64,000 nt of DNA from Streptomyces albireticuli (GTDB lineage Bacteria; Actinomycetota; Actinomycetes; Streptomycetales; Streptomycetaceae), in NCBI RefSeq assembly GCF_021228125.1, contig NZ_JAJQQS010000019.1, positions 124,001 through 188,000 on the forward strand, read 5' to 3'. Under the pieces are notes generated by a model. It did no database searches and had not been told where the DNA came from. It saw only the letters and a program-made list of their open reading frames with translations. Position numbers and translations under genes: made by a program. Shown here in pieces: positions 25,832 to 34,453 of this stretch (its first letter is position 1; the number at the start of each line of letters is the position of its first letter).

Positions 25832-28800
25832 ATGACTCATGCGTCCGTTGCCAAGGCCCAGGCGATACCCGAGCGCCGGGCGCTGCCCCTGGTCGGCCAC
25901 GCCCTCGACCTGCCGCGCGGCGCCGACGGGCTCGTCCACCTGATGAGGGAGGTCAAGGAGCTGGGGCCGGTGTTCCGGGTACGCGTCTTCGGGTCCGAGA
26001 TCGTCGTCGTCGGCGGTCTGGATCTGGTGACGGAGCTGTCGGACGAGACCAGGTTCCGCAAGAGCGTGAACCGGGACCTGGTCGAGGTCCGCGAGATCGC
26101 CGGGGACGGCCTGTTCACCGCCTTCAATCACGAGCCGAACTGGCGCAAGGCCCACGACATCCTGATGCCGGCCTTCTCGCTCGGCGCGATGCGCGACTAC
26201 CACGCGACCATGCTCCGGGTCGCCCGCTCTCTCATCGCCAAGTGGGACCGGGTCGGGCCGGACCGCCCCGTGGACGTCCCCGAGGACATGACCCGCCTGA
26301 CCTTCGACACGATCGGGCTGTGCGGCTTCGGCTTCGACTTCGAGTCGTTCCGCCGCGACGAGGCGCACCCGTTCGTCGACGCGATGTCACGCGCGCTGGC
26401 CTTCACCCAGGACAAGGTCGAGTCCGTCCCGGGCTCGGAACTGTTCAAGCGCAAGCAGACCGAGCGGTTCCACCAGGACAACAAGCTGATGACGGACCTC
26501 GTCGACGAGGTCGTCCGGCAGCGCAGGGCGTCGGGCGACACGAGCACGGACGACCTGCTGGGCCGGATGCTGCACACCCGGGACACGGTGACGGGCGAGC
26601 CGCTGGACGACACGAACGTCCGCAACCAGGTGATCACGTTCCTCATCGCCGGGCACGAGACGACCAGCGGTGCCCTGTCCTTCGCCCTGTACTACCTGAC
26701 CAAGCACCCCGAGGTGCTCGCACGGGCCCAGGCCGAGGTGGACGCCCTGTGGGGGGACGAGGACGCCCCGGACCCCGGCTACGGCGACGTCGGCAAGCTG
26801 ACCTACATCCGCCAAGTGCTCAACGAGAGCCTGCGGCTGTGGCCGACCGCGCCCGGCTTCGCCGTGGAGCCCCTGGAGGACACCGTCATCGGCGGCAAAT
26901 ACGCCGTGCGCAAGGGCGAGGCGCTGACGGTGCTCACCCCGGCCCTGCACCGCGACCCCGCCTGGGGCGAGAACGTCGAGCTGTTCGACCCCGAGCGCTT
27001 CACACAAGCGCGGGAAGAGAAGCGCTCCGTCCACCTCTTCAAACCGTTCGGAAACGGTGAACGCGCCTGCATCGGCCGCCAGTTCGCCCTCCACGAGGCC
27101 ACCCTGCTGCTCGGTCTGCTGGTGCACCGCTACCGGCTGATCGACCACACCGACTACCAGCTGAAGATCAAGCAGTCACTCACCATCAAGCCCGAAGGGT
27201 TCACCCTCAAGCTTGCCCGGCGCGCCGCCGGCGAGCGCCGACTCCCCGCGGTCGCCGCGAACAGCGTCCCCGCGGGCCAGGACGGACCCATAGACCGACG
27301 GGCCGGCGGTACCACGCTGACCCTTCTGCACGGCTCCAATCTCGGCACCTGCGCGGGCATCGCCCGCGATCTCGCCACGGACGGCGACGCGTACGGGTTC
27401 GCCCCGTCCGTGGCGCCCCTCGACGACTACGTCGGCGAACTGCGTTCCACCGACGGCCCGGTGGTGATCGTGGCCGCCTCCTACAACGGCAGGCCCACCG
27501 ACGACGCCGCCGAGTTCGTCGCGTCACTGGAGGGCCTCGAGCCCGGCTCGCTGGACGGCGTCCGGTACGCCGTGCTCGGTGTCGGCGACCGCAACTGGGC
27601 GGCCACCTACCAGCGCGCCCCCTCCCTCATCGACGAGCGCCTGGCCTCGGCCGGTGCCACGCCCCTGCTGGAGCGAGGCACGGCCGACGCCTCCGGAGAC
27701 TTCGCGGGCACGGTGGACCGCTGGACGGCCGACCTGTGGACCGCCCTGCTGGATCGCTACGGCGACCCGGCGGCCGTCCCGGTTCCACGGACGGAGCCGG
27801 AAAAGGGCCAGGACCAGGACCTGTACGAGCTCCAGGACACCCCCGGCTCGGTCACCGGCGGACTCGCGGAACGGCACGGAGTCCGGCCGATGGAGGTTCT
27901 GGAGGCGTACGAACTCGTCGATACCGGCCACGCGCTCGGCCGCCCCAAGCGCTTCCTGAAGCTTCGGCTCCCCGACGGCGTCACCTACCGCACCGCCGAC
28001 CACCTGGCCGTCCTGCCTCGCAACCCGGATGCCCTCGTCCAGCGGGTCGCCGACCGCTTCGCCCTCGACCTGGACCGCACGGTGCGCCTGCGGGCGCGGC
28101 GCCGCAGCCGTAACACCCTGCCCGTCGACCGCCCGCTGACCCTGCGCCGGCTGCTGACGGACTTCGTGGAACTGCAGGACCCCGCCACCCGGGAGCACGT
28201 CGCCGTGCTCGCCGAACACACCGCGTGCCCGCCCGAGAAGCAGCCCCTGGCCGCACTGGCCGGCGCGGACCCCGAGACCTTCCGCGAACAGGTGACAGCC
28301 GCCGGACGCAGCGTCCTGGACCTGCTGGAGGACCACCGCGCCTGCGAGCTGACCTTCGAACGCTTCCTGGAGATGCTGCCGGTCCTGCGCCCGCGCCACT
28401 ACTCCGTCTCCTCCTCCGCCGCGGCCTCTCCCGGCGAGGTGGACCTGATGGTGTCACTGCTCGCCGCCCCGCACCGCGGCGGCGAGGGCACCTTCCGCGG
28501 CATCGCCTCGCACTACGCCCGGACCCTGACGGCCGGCGACACCGTCCAAGCGCGGGTGCTGCCCTGCGCCGACTCCTTCCGCCTGCCCGAGGACCCGACG
28601 GTGCCGGTCATCCTGGTCAGCGCGGGAACCGGACTGGCGCCCTTCCGCGGCGCCGTCCTCGACCGGCTGCACGCCCGGGCGACCGGAACCCTGCTGTGCT
28701 ACTTCGGCTGCGACCACCCCGACGTCGACTACCTCCACCGAGAGGAGTTCGAAGCCGCCGAAGCGGCCGGAGCCGTCAGCATGCGCCCCACCTTCATGCA

Positions 28801-29050
28801 CGCGCCCGTGGACGGCGTCCGATTCGTCCAGGACCGCATCGCTCGGGAGAGCGCGGAGGTCTGGGCCGCGCTGGAAGCCGGCGGCCGGGTGTACATCTGC
28901 GGTGACGGCCGTCGTATGGCCCCCGCGGTACGCGAGGCCTTCAAGGCGATCTACCGCGACAACACCGGGGCGTCCGACGAGGAGGCCGCCGCCTGGCTGA
29001 CCGCCCTCACCGAGTCCGGTCACTACGCCGAGGACGTCTGGGCCGGCTGA
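25832..29050 (+). CDS. Self-sufficient CYP102-type cytochrome P450-NADPH reductase fusion
   Basis: 1072 residues, very close to the roughly 1050 of P450-BM3. The P450 domain (about 1-460) has the I-helix motif AGHETTSGALSF (Thr277, Thr278), an ExxR helix (NESLRLWP) and the heme loop FKPFGNGERACIGRQ with axial Cys413. A flavodoxin-like FMN domain follows (about 485-640; LTLLHGSNLGTCAGIARDL), then FAD and NADPH-binding reductase domains (about 690-1072; RHYSVSSSA, VSAGTGLAPFRG, ending AEDVWAG as in BM3). No signal or membrane anchor is present, so it is soluble and cytoplasmic. CYP102 enzymes hydroxylate or epoxidise fatty acids at subterminal positions without separate redox partners. Lying head to head with the ligase-PKS gene, it probably oxidises that enzyme's acyl product. 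Confidence 0.96.
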   Translation: MTHASVAKAQAIPERRALPLVGHALDLPRGADGLVHLMREVKELGPVFRVRVFGSEIVVVGGLDLVTELSDETRFRKSVNRDLVEVREIAGDGLFTAFNHEPNWRKAHDILMPAFSLGAMRDYHATMLRVARSLIAKWDRVGPDRPVDVPEDMTRLTFDTIGLCGFGFDFESFRRDEAHPFVDAMSRALAFTQDKVESVPGSELFKRKQTERFHQDNKLMTDLVDEVVRQRRASGDTSTDDLLGRMLHTRDTVTGEPLDDTNVRNQVITFLIAGHETTSGALSFALYYLTKHPEVLARAQAEVDALWGDEDAPDPGYGDVGKLTYIRQVLNESLRLWPTAPGFAVEPLEDTVIGGKYAVRKGEALTVLTPALHRDPAWGENVELFDPERFTQAREEKRSVHLFKPFGNGERACIGRQFALHEATLLLGLLVHRYRLIDHTDYQLKIKQSLTIKPEGFTLKLARRAAGERRLPAVAANSVPAGQDGPIDRRAGGTTLTLLHGSNLGTCAGIARDLATDGDAYGFAPSVAPLDDYVGELRSTDGPVVIVAASYNGRPTDDAAEFVASLEGLEPGSLDGVRYAVLGVGDRNWAATYQRAPSLIDERLASAGATPLLERGTADASGDFAGTVDRWTADLWTALLDRYGDPAAVPVPRTEPEKGQDQDLYELQDTPGSVTGGLAERHGVRPMEVLEAYELVDTGHALGRPKRFLKLRLPDGVTYRTADHLAVLPRNPDALVQRVADRFALDLDRTVRLRARRRSRNTLPVDRPLTLRRLLTDFVELQDPATREHVAVLAEHTACPPEKQPLAALAGADPETFREQVTAAGRSVLDLLEDHRACELTFERFLEMLPVLRPRHYSVSSSAAASPGEVDLMVSLLAAPHRGGEGTFRGIASHYARTLTAGDTVQARVLPCADSFRLPEDPTVPVILVSAGTGLAPFRGAVLDRLHARATGTLLCYFGCDHPDVDYLHREEFEAAEAAGAVSMRPTFMHAPVDGVRFVQDRIARESAEVWAALEAGGRVYICGDGRRMAPAVREAFKAIYRDNTGASDEEAAAWLTALTESGHYAEDVWAG

Positions 29051-29065
29051 CCACCCGCTCAACTC

Positions 29066-29112
29066 GACGGTGACGGCTACGGGCGCACAGCGCGCCCGTA
29101 GCCGTCACCGTC
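29066..29112. terminator. Bidirectional hairpin terminator, 21-bp perfect stem
   Basis: A perfect 21-bp inverted repeat (29066-29086 with 29092-29112) surrounds the 5-base loop ACAGC. It lies between the stop codons of the convergent P450 and TetR genes, eight bases from the TetR stop. There is no U-tract, as is common in Streptomyces. It should stop transcription from both sides. Confidence 0.9.
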
Positions 29113-29120
29113 GCGGCGAT

Positions 29121-29744
29121 TCAGTCCGTCGGTACGTCCGCGAGGCCCAACCGCCCCGTGGCCAGAGCCGTGGTCGCGGAGACCAGGCTCCTCAGACCCA
29201 GGACCTCGGCGGCCTCGTCCGGGGCGTAGAGGCGCTGTATCGTCAGGCCGTCGAAGCCGGCGAGGAAGAAACGGGCGATCGCCTCGGGAGGCCGGGAGAG
29301 CTCCTGCCGGGCGCGCGCCGCCGCCTCGCTCACCAGCCGCGCCGTCACCTCGACCACTCCGCGGTAGTGGGCCTGGCGGGCCTCGCTCAGCCGGGGGGTG
29401 CGCAGCGCCAGCAACGACAGCTCCGTGAGCAGGTGGTAGCCGGCCGACTCCTCGCGCGCCGAGCGCCACAGCGCCCCGGCCAGGGCGGCGATCGTCTCCT
29501 CGAAACCGGCGTCCTCGGGCGCCGCCCGCTCGACCCGCGCGATCAGGTCCTCGGTCAGCTGGTCCATGACCGCGCGGTACAGGTCCTCCTTCGTGCCGAA
29601 GGTGTAGTGGACCGTTGCCTGTGCGACGCCGAGCTCGGCGGCGATGGCACGCGTGCTTCCGGCTGCCACGCCCTTCCTGGCCATGAGGTCGATGGCCGCC
29701 TTGACGAGCTGGGGGCGGCGTTCGACCGCGGAGACATGAGCCAT
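29121..29744 (-). CDS. TetR-family transcriptional regulator
   Basis: 207 residues from the ATG at 29744; the frame is open further upstream to 29816, but family alignment favours the later start. The N-terminal helix-turn-helix is intact: LVKAAIDLMARKGVAAGSTRAIAAELGVAQATVHYTFGTKEDLYRAVM. The ligand-binding half includes IARFFLAGFDGLTIQRLYAPD. It is tail to tail with the P450 fusion and separated from it by the 21-bp hairpin. It also lies 68 bases downstream of, and on the same strand as, the four-gene operon of large proteins. It could therefore regulate the P450/PKS pair, the large-protein operon, or itself. Confidence 0.92.
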   Translation of the reverse strand: MAHVSAVERRPQLVKAAIDLMARKGVAAGSTRAIAAELGVAQATVHYTFGTKEDLYRAVMDQLTEDLIARVERAAPEDAGFEETIAALAGALWRSAREESAGYHLLTELSLLALRTPRLSEARQAHYRGVVEVTARLVSEAAARARQELSRPPEAIARFFLAGFDGLTIQRLYAPDEAAEVLGLRSLVSATTALATGRLGLADVPTD

Positions 29745-29758
29745 GCGCGGATTGTATC

Positions 29759-29794
29759 GACCTGGTCCTACGAACAAGTCGGCAGACCAAGGTC
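29759..29794. promoter_or_regulatory. Pair of short dyads upstream of the TetR gene
   Basis: GACCTGGTC (29759-29767) and GACCAAGGTC (29785-29794) are each nearly self-palindromic and together make an imperfect inverted pair just upstream of the TetR ATG. The position suits an autoregulatory operator, but the match is modest and they do not resemble the repeat in the PKS/P450 promoter. Confidence 0.3.
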
Positions 29795-29812
29795 GGAGCG
29801 CCGGGCCTGCGG

Positions 29813-30892
29813 TCACATCACGGTCGTCGTCGCTTCGGACGTGCTCTCGTGTATGTAATCCAGCTTCGTCGTGCCGATGCCCTTGTTCGCCTGGAGCCTG
29901 TCTCCCACGGTGAGCAGCTGGTGTCCGCCGTACAGGGTTCCGAAGACGTGTGCCTCCTGCTCCACTATCACGGCGCCGTCGATGGTGAGGACCCGGTGCT
30001 CGTGCCCGTTCTTCCTCTCACCACCCGGCGTGATCTTGTCGACGATCAGGTTCGGGACCGTGTGCTCCTCGACGACGACGGTCGTCGAGAGGTAGCGCGT
30101 GAGCGTGTCGCCCGCGCGCCGCAAGGTGACCTGGATCTGGAACTGGGTGTCACGGGTGAGGTCCGCCACGGGGAACAGCCATTTGTCCTGGCCGGTGAAC
30201 GGTCCGGCGTGCCGGCCGCCGTAGTAGACGTCGCAGGTGGCGTCGGACGGCGCGGTCCACGTGAGGACGGCCTTCTGCCCGGTGCGGAGCATGGTGACCG
30301 GGGTGGAGCCGGGGTTGCCGTCGGCGTCGGTCTCGCGGAGGACGAGGTCGCCGACGGTGTCGGCGGTGAGGGCCTCCGTCGGCGGGTACTTGGCCAGTGG
30401 CACGGTCACCTCGTTGGTCTCCCAGGTCACGCCATCGTCGACGCTGACGGTCTCGCGGATGCGCAGCAGGGCGGTGCCCGCGGCGTCGTTGGCCTTGAAG
30501 TCCTTGAGGCGCAGGAGCAGTCCGTGGGTGGTGAGGGAGACGGACTCGCCGGAGGCGGGGCGGACCGTGACCGGGGTGCCCTCGCGGCCGCCGGGGGTGA
30601 ACGCGGCGGTCTCGTCCCGGGGCAGGGTGAGGATGACGCCGTTCTCGATCTCGTCGATGGTCCACTGCTTCGACGGTGCGGCGGTGGGGACGACGCGGGC
30701 GCCCGCGGGCACGAGGTCCTGGGCGAGGCCGCCGGTGGGGATCACGACGAGGATCTGCTTGCACAGCACGGCTTCGACGCCCGAGTTCGACGCGACGATG
30801 TCGAGGTGGACGGGCCGTCCGGTCGCGAGAGGGGACGGGACCGTGTTCAGGCTGTACGTCAGGCGGCTGGTGCCGCCGAGGTGGGTGCTCAT
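29813..30892 (-). CDS. Uncharacterised 359-residue beta-rich protein, last of the large-protein operon
   Basis: ATG start with GAAGGA upstream, 33 bases after the preceding stop. No signal peptide and no membrane segment. I do not recognise the family. The content is soluble and beta-strand-rich: an N-terminal domain (LTYSLNTVPSPLATGRPVHLDIVASN, then ILVVIPTGGLAQDL and WTIDEIENGVILTLP), a central Ig- or FnIII-like part with KAVLTWTAPSDATCDVYYGG, and a C-terminal part about a label-like GHEHRVLTIDGAVIVEQ and YGGHQLLTVGDRLQANKGI. The alternation of strands and turns suggests stacked beta-sandwich domains and a structural or binding role. Position as last gene of a co-directional series implies it works with the three larger proteins upstream. 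Confidence 0.75.
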   Translation of the reverse strand: MSTHLGGTSRLTYSLNTVPSPLATGRPVHLDIVASNSGVEAVLCKQILVVIPTGGLAQDLVPAGARVVPTAAPSKQWTIDEIENGVILTLPRDETAAFTPGGREGTPVTVRPASGESVSLTTHGLLLRLKDFKANDAAGTALLRIRETVSVDDGVTWETNEVTVPLAKYPPTEALTADTVGDLVLRETDADGNPGSTPVTMLRTGQKAVLTWTAPSDATCDVYYGGRHAGPFTGQDKWLFPVADLTRDTQFQIQVTLRRAGDTLTRYLSTTVVVEEHTVPNLIVDKITPGGERKNGHEHRVLTIDGAVIVEQEAHVFGTLYGGHQLLTVGDRLQANKGIGTTKLDYIHESTSEATTTVM

Positions 30893-30911
30893 GGTGGCTT
30901 GTCCTTCGGTG

Positions 30912-30937
30912 GTTACTCGGACGCGTTACTCGGACGC
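30912..30937. repeat. 13-bp tandem duplication across a stop codon
   Basis: GTTACTCGGACGC occurs twice, end to end (30912-30924 and 30925-30937). The second copy contains the TAA stop (30926-30928) of the 1175-residue gene; the first lies in the 33-base spacer before the 359-residue gene. It looks like recent slippage and does not alter the upstream protein. Confidence 0.9.
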
Positions 30938-33900
30938 CGTGGCGTCGCTCTGCGGCAGCGGGCGGTGGGAGGTGAGCAGGCCGGAGCGGAGCACCGGGGC
31001 CTTGTCGTCCCAGCGCGGTGCGGTGCTCGCGGAGGACGTCGTGAAGTGGGCCCAGGAGCCGTCGCGGGCGCGTTCCGCCCACATCCACGTCTGCTCGTCG
31101 ACCGTGCGCACCGGCAGGGCGACGGTGCCCCGCGGGAGGAGCGGGGCGGCCGCCCGCGGGGCGGTGCCGGTGGCCGGGGTGAGCAGCGGCCCGGTGCGCA
31201 GCACCGTGCGCATACGGGACAGCGGTCCGTCGGTGAAGCGGTGGGGGATCTCCAGGGTGGCGGTGGGCAGCAGGCCGGTGGTGGCGTGCACGGGGGCGTG
31301 CGGGTCGACCAGCAGGGTCAGGCGGTGGGAGGTTCCGGCCGTGACGGTGAGGTGGGTTCCGTCGCCGACGGCGGCGATGCCGGGGTGCGAGCCGTCGTCC
31401 GGCCGCACGACGGTGCGCAGGACATCGGCGGCGCCGTCGGCGAAGTAACCCACCAGCCCGTCGCCGACACGCAGTCGTTCCCCCAGCCGTACGGGCCAGT
31501 GGTGGTCGGTGAACTCCGGCCGCGGCGGGTCGTGGTCGAAGATGTGCCGCCATCCGGGGTCGGTGACCGGCGGGCCGTCCAGGTCCAGGCGGAGGTCGCA
31601 GCGGACGAGGGCCAGCGGACGCCCGGCCAGCGCCGCCGAGGCGGCGCCCGCGCTGGGCAGGATGTCCACCAGGGAGGACTCCAGGACGTCCATCACGGAG
31701 GGCAGGGGACTGTTCGTACCGGCGCCCTGGAGCCAGGTGACGAGACGGTGCAGGTGCGGGAAGGCGGCGGCCAAGGCGCCGAGGTCGCCGGGCGCGGCAC
31801 CGGGCAGCGGCGTCCACACGGCTTCCCGGGCGGCCGAGCCGATCCGGTACGTCCAGCGCATCAGGCCGAGGGCGGTCCCGTCGGGCGCGTGGACCGTGAG
31901 CGAGCCGTCGACCAGGTCGGGGATGATCCAGCCTGCGATCGGATCGCCCTCCGCGGAGTGCGTGGCCCAGTCGCCCCGGGAGGAGGCGTCCAGGAGGTCC
32001 AGGCTCAGGCGCGCGGCCTGCGGCAGGCGCGGCGGCAGCTGTACGACGTGCTCCGCGCCCGTACCCAGGGCCTCGGGGACGTGCTGGGGGCGCAGTTCCC
32101 CGGCGATCACGGGGTGCCGGAAACCGCTCGCCCCGCCGGTGCCCGCCGGGGTGAAGACGTCCAGGGAACGCCCGAAGGAGTCCACCAGGGTCAGCCGGAG
32201 GAAGCGGAACTGGCCCGCGCGCAGCTGCTGGAAACCGGAGTCCTGCCAGCCCTTGAAGGGCACGGGCAGCGGGCCCGGGACGGGGCTGGTGCGGTAGGCG
32301 TCGCCGATCAGCTCGACCAGCTCCGCCGGCGCGCCCAGCGGGGGAACGCCCTGGGTGGGGTCCTGGCCGACGAGCATGTCGCGCAGCCCCGCCAGCGACG
32401 TGGACAGCACGTCACCGCCGTCCACCTTGTCGGCCAGGGCCTCGCAGCGCGGGCCGAGTTCGGGGTCGTCGGGCGCGTACTGCCGGAGCCGGTCGGCCAG
32501 GTTCCGCGACAGGTGGTCGTGGAGCAGCGTGCGGCCGGTGTAGGTGCGCGCGGCCTCGGGGCGCGGCTCGGGGCAGGTGTGGCGGGTGCCGTCGAATGTC
32601 CACTGGGTGCGGGGGAGGGGGTGGTACTCGACCTCCCACAACAGCTGGAGGGGGTGCCAGGGCTGGTGCCAGGGGGCGTCGCCGAATACCGGGGCGGTGC
32701 CCGCGGACGGGGTGGCCCGGGGCGCGCGCTCCCGCAGTGCGGTGGCGGTGGCCCGGTCCGGGCGGCCGTGTGTACGACGCGAATCCACGACGGTGCTGTT
32801 CGGGTCCAGCAGGAACGCCTCGCGCAGCAGGGCGCGGGTGGAGCCCGGCATGGCCGTGCGCTCGTCCGCGCCGAGGTCGAGCGTGTTGCAGGCGAGGTCG
32901 GGGCGGTCCGCGGTGAGTTCGCCGTCCAGGCCGTCGTACCGCACGGCGGTCACGGCCTCGGCGCCGAAGCGGCATCGCAGGGCCGTGTCGTCCGCGACGG
33001 GCAGGGAGCCCGCGCCTTCGAGGACGACGGCGGGGTCCAGCGCCCGCTGGAAGGGGGCCAGGGTCACCCGCTTCAGGCTCCAGCCGGTGGGCAGGTCGTG
33101 CTCCCGGGCGTACGCGTCGACCGCCGCCGTCAGCTGTCCGGGCGTGTCGCCGTCGGGGACGGCGGACCGGAGCCGGTCGACGGTGCCCCGTTCGGCGCGG
33201 ACGCGTGCGGCGAGGCTCCCTGCGCGCGCGGGGTCGAGCTCCTGCGTCAGCTGCCGGTGGTGGTAGCCGCGGGGCAGCACGGGCAGGCCCTGGAGGCGCC
33301 ACATCCCGTACAGGCGCCGGCGCAGCCCGGCCAGCTCGCGGTCCGCCCGGTCGTAGGCGTGCTGCGCGGCGTTGAGGGCGGCCTCGACGGCCCGGGCCCG
33401 GCGTTCGTCCTCCGGGTCCGGTGCCTCCTCGGTGGTGCCGGGCGGCACCGCGTGCCAGGCGTACGAGGCCGAGCCGGTGCCGAAGCCGGCGCCGTGCAGG
33501 GCCTCGCCGAGGTGGTGAGCGTTGTCCGGCTCGTCCGCCCGGGCCAGGGTGTCGCACTGGAGCTGGTCGAACAGCGCGGGCACGAGGGCGAGCGACGGGT
33601 CGGCGGCCGCCTTGTGCTCGGTGAGGGCGGTGAGCGCGGAACGCGCGCTGTCGGCGACGGCGACCGTCGGGTCGGGCCGCACCTCGCCGGAGGGGTCGTA
33701 TTGGGGGAGCACGTTGTGGACGCGGCCGGTGTAGACGGTGCGTGTGCCCTCGGGCGGGGTGCCGTCCGTCTGCCAGCCGAGCGAGCCGCCGAGCGCTTCG
33801 CGTACGCCAGGGTCGGCGAGCGGGTCGTCGCCGGCCGCCGCGTGCCAGCCGATGACCTGGTAGCCGAGACGGTCGAAGTGCCGCGGCAGCTGTACCAGGG

Positions 33901-34453
33901 GGTCGTGGAGGGAGAAGACGTCCTGGCAGTGGGGCTGGAACGCCGCGAACTCCAGGGTGCCGGGGCCCGTGGCCGTCAGGAAGGTGGGCCGGTCCGCCGC
34001 GGGCTCCCGCCATCGCGACGCCTCGGTGTGCCGCCCGATCCGGGTCGGGGTGACGTGGCCCCGGCCGGGGCGCAGGTACGGCGAGGTGCCCGCGCGCTTG
34101 TCGAGGAAGTCGCTCTCGACGACCCACGCGGCGGTGGCGTACTCGCCGTCGGCGCTGTACGCGTGCCGCACGACGAGCCAGCGGTTGGGCGCCGGCGGGA
34201 GCGTGACCTCGCCGCCCGGCGTCGTCGCCCGGCGCAGCGCCGAGGGCAGCTCCCAGTGCAGGTACACCCCGTGGTGGCGCGGGTCCTCGGGGAAGCCGGT
34301 GTCGACACCGGCGTAGGGCGACGGCTCGGGGGAGCGGTGGACGCCCAGCAGGTGGTAGTCGGGCGTCCAGCGGAGGAAGGTGTCCCGGTCGCGCACCCGG
34401 TCGTTGACGACCAGGGCCCGGAGCCGTACGGGGACCAGGAGGTCGGTGTTCAT
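30926..34453 (-). CDS. Uncharacterised 1175-residue protein
   Basis: I chose ATG 34453 (MNTDLLVPVRLRALVVNDRV) because it has GAAGGA upstream and overlaps the previous stop by ATGA. The frame is open further upstream, but only with shadow sequence. No signal peptide, membrane span or catalytic motif. Visible elements: DTFLRWTPDYHLLG, HHGVYLHWELPSALRRA, then PPAPNRWLVVRHAY; a helical, possibly coiled region (DPEDERRARAVEAALNAAQHAYDRADRELAGLRRRLYG); a Trp-rich PWHQPWHPLQLLWEVEY; and LRLTLVDSFGRSLDV. I recall HLHW..LP.AL and PNRWLV.R as marks of a conserved family without assigned function, but that is memory only. Size and operon position suggest a large structural or scaffold protein working with its neighbours. 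Confidence 0.78.
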   Translation of the reverse strand: MNTDLLVPVRLRALVVNDRVRDRDTFLRWTPDYHLLGVHRSPEPSPYAGVDTGFPEDPRHHGVYLHWELPSALRRATTPGGEVTLPPAPNRWLVVRHAYSADGEYATAAWVVESDFLDKRAGTSPYLRPGRGHVTPTRIGRHTEASRWREPAADRPTFLTATGPGTLEFAAFQPHCQDVFSLHDPLVQLPRHFDRLGYQVIGWHAAAGDDPLADPGVREALGGSLGWQTDGTPPEGTRTVYTGRVHNVLPQYDPSGEVRPDPTVAVADSARSALTALTEHKAAADPSLALVPALFDQLQCDTLARADEPDNAHHLGEALHGAGFGTGSASYAWHAVPPGTTEEAPDPEDERRARAVEAALNAAQHAYDRADRELAGLRRRLYGMWRLQGLPVLPRGYHHRQLTQELDPARAGSLAARVRAERGTVDRLRSAVPDGDTPGQLTAAVDAYAREHDLPTGWSLKRVTLAPFQRALDPAVVLEGAGSLPVADDTALRCRFGAEAVTAVRYDGLDGELTADRPDLACNTLDLGADERTAMPGSTRALLREAFLLDPNSTVVDSRRTHGRPDRATATALRERAPRATPSAGTAPVFGDAPWHQPWHPLQLLWEVEYHPLPRTQWTFDGTRHTCPEPRPEAARTYTGRTLLHDHLSRNLADRLRQYAPDDPELGPRCEALADKVDGGDVLSTSLAGLRDMLVGQDPTQGVPPLGAPAELVELIGDAYRTSPVPGPLPVPFKGWQDSGFQQLRAGQFRFLRLTLVDSFGRSLDVFTPAGTGGASGFRHPVIAGELRPQHVPEALGTGAEHVVQLPPRLPQAARLSLDLLDASSRGDWATHSAEGDPIAGWIIPDLVDGSLTVHAPDGTALGLMRWTYRIGSAAREAVWTPLPGAAPGDLGALAAAFPHLHRLVTWLQGAGTNSPLPSVMDVLESSLVDILPSAGAASAALAGRPLALVRCDLRLDLDGPPVTDPGWRHIFDHDPPRPEFTDHHWPVRLGERLRVGDGLVGYFADGAADVLRTVVRPDDGSHPGIAAVGDGTHLTVTAGTSHRLTLLVDPHAPVHATTGLLPTATLEIPHRFTDGPLSRMRTVLRTGPLLTPATGTAPRAAAPLLPRGTVALPVRTVDEQTWMWAERARDGSWAHFTTSSASTAPRWDDKAPVLRSGLLTSHRPLPQSDATASE

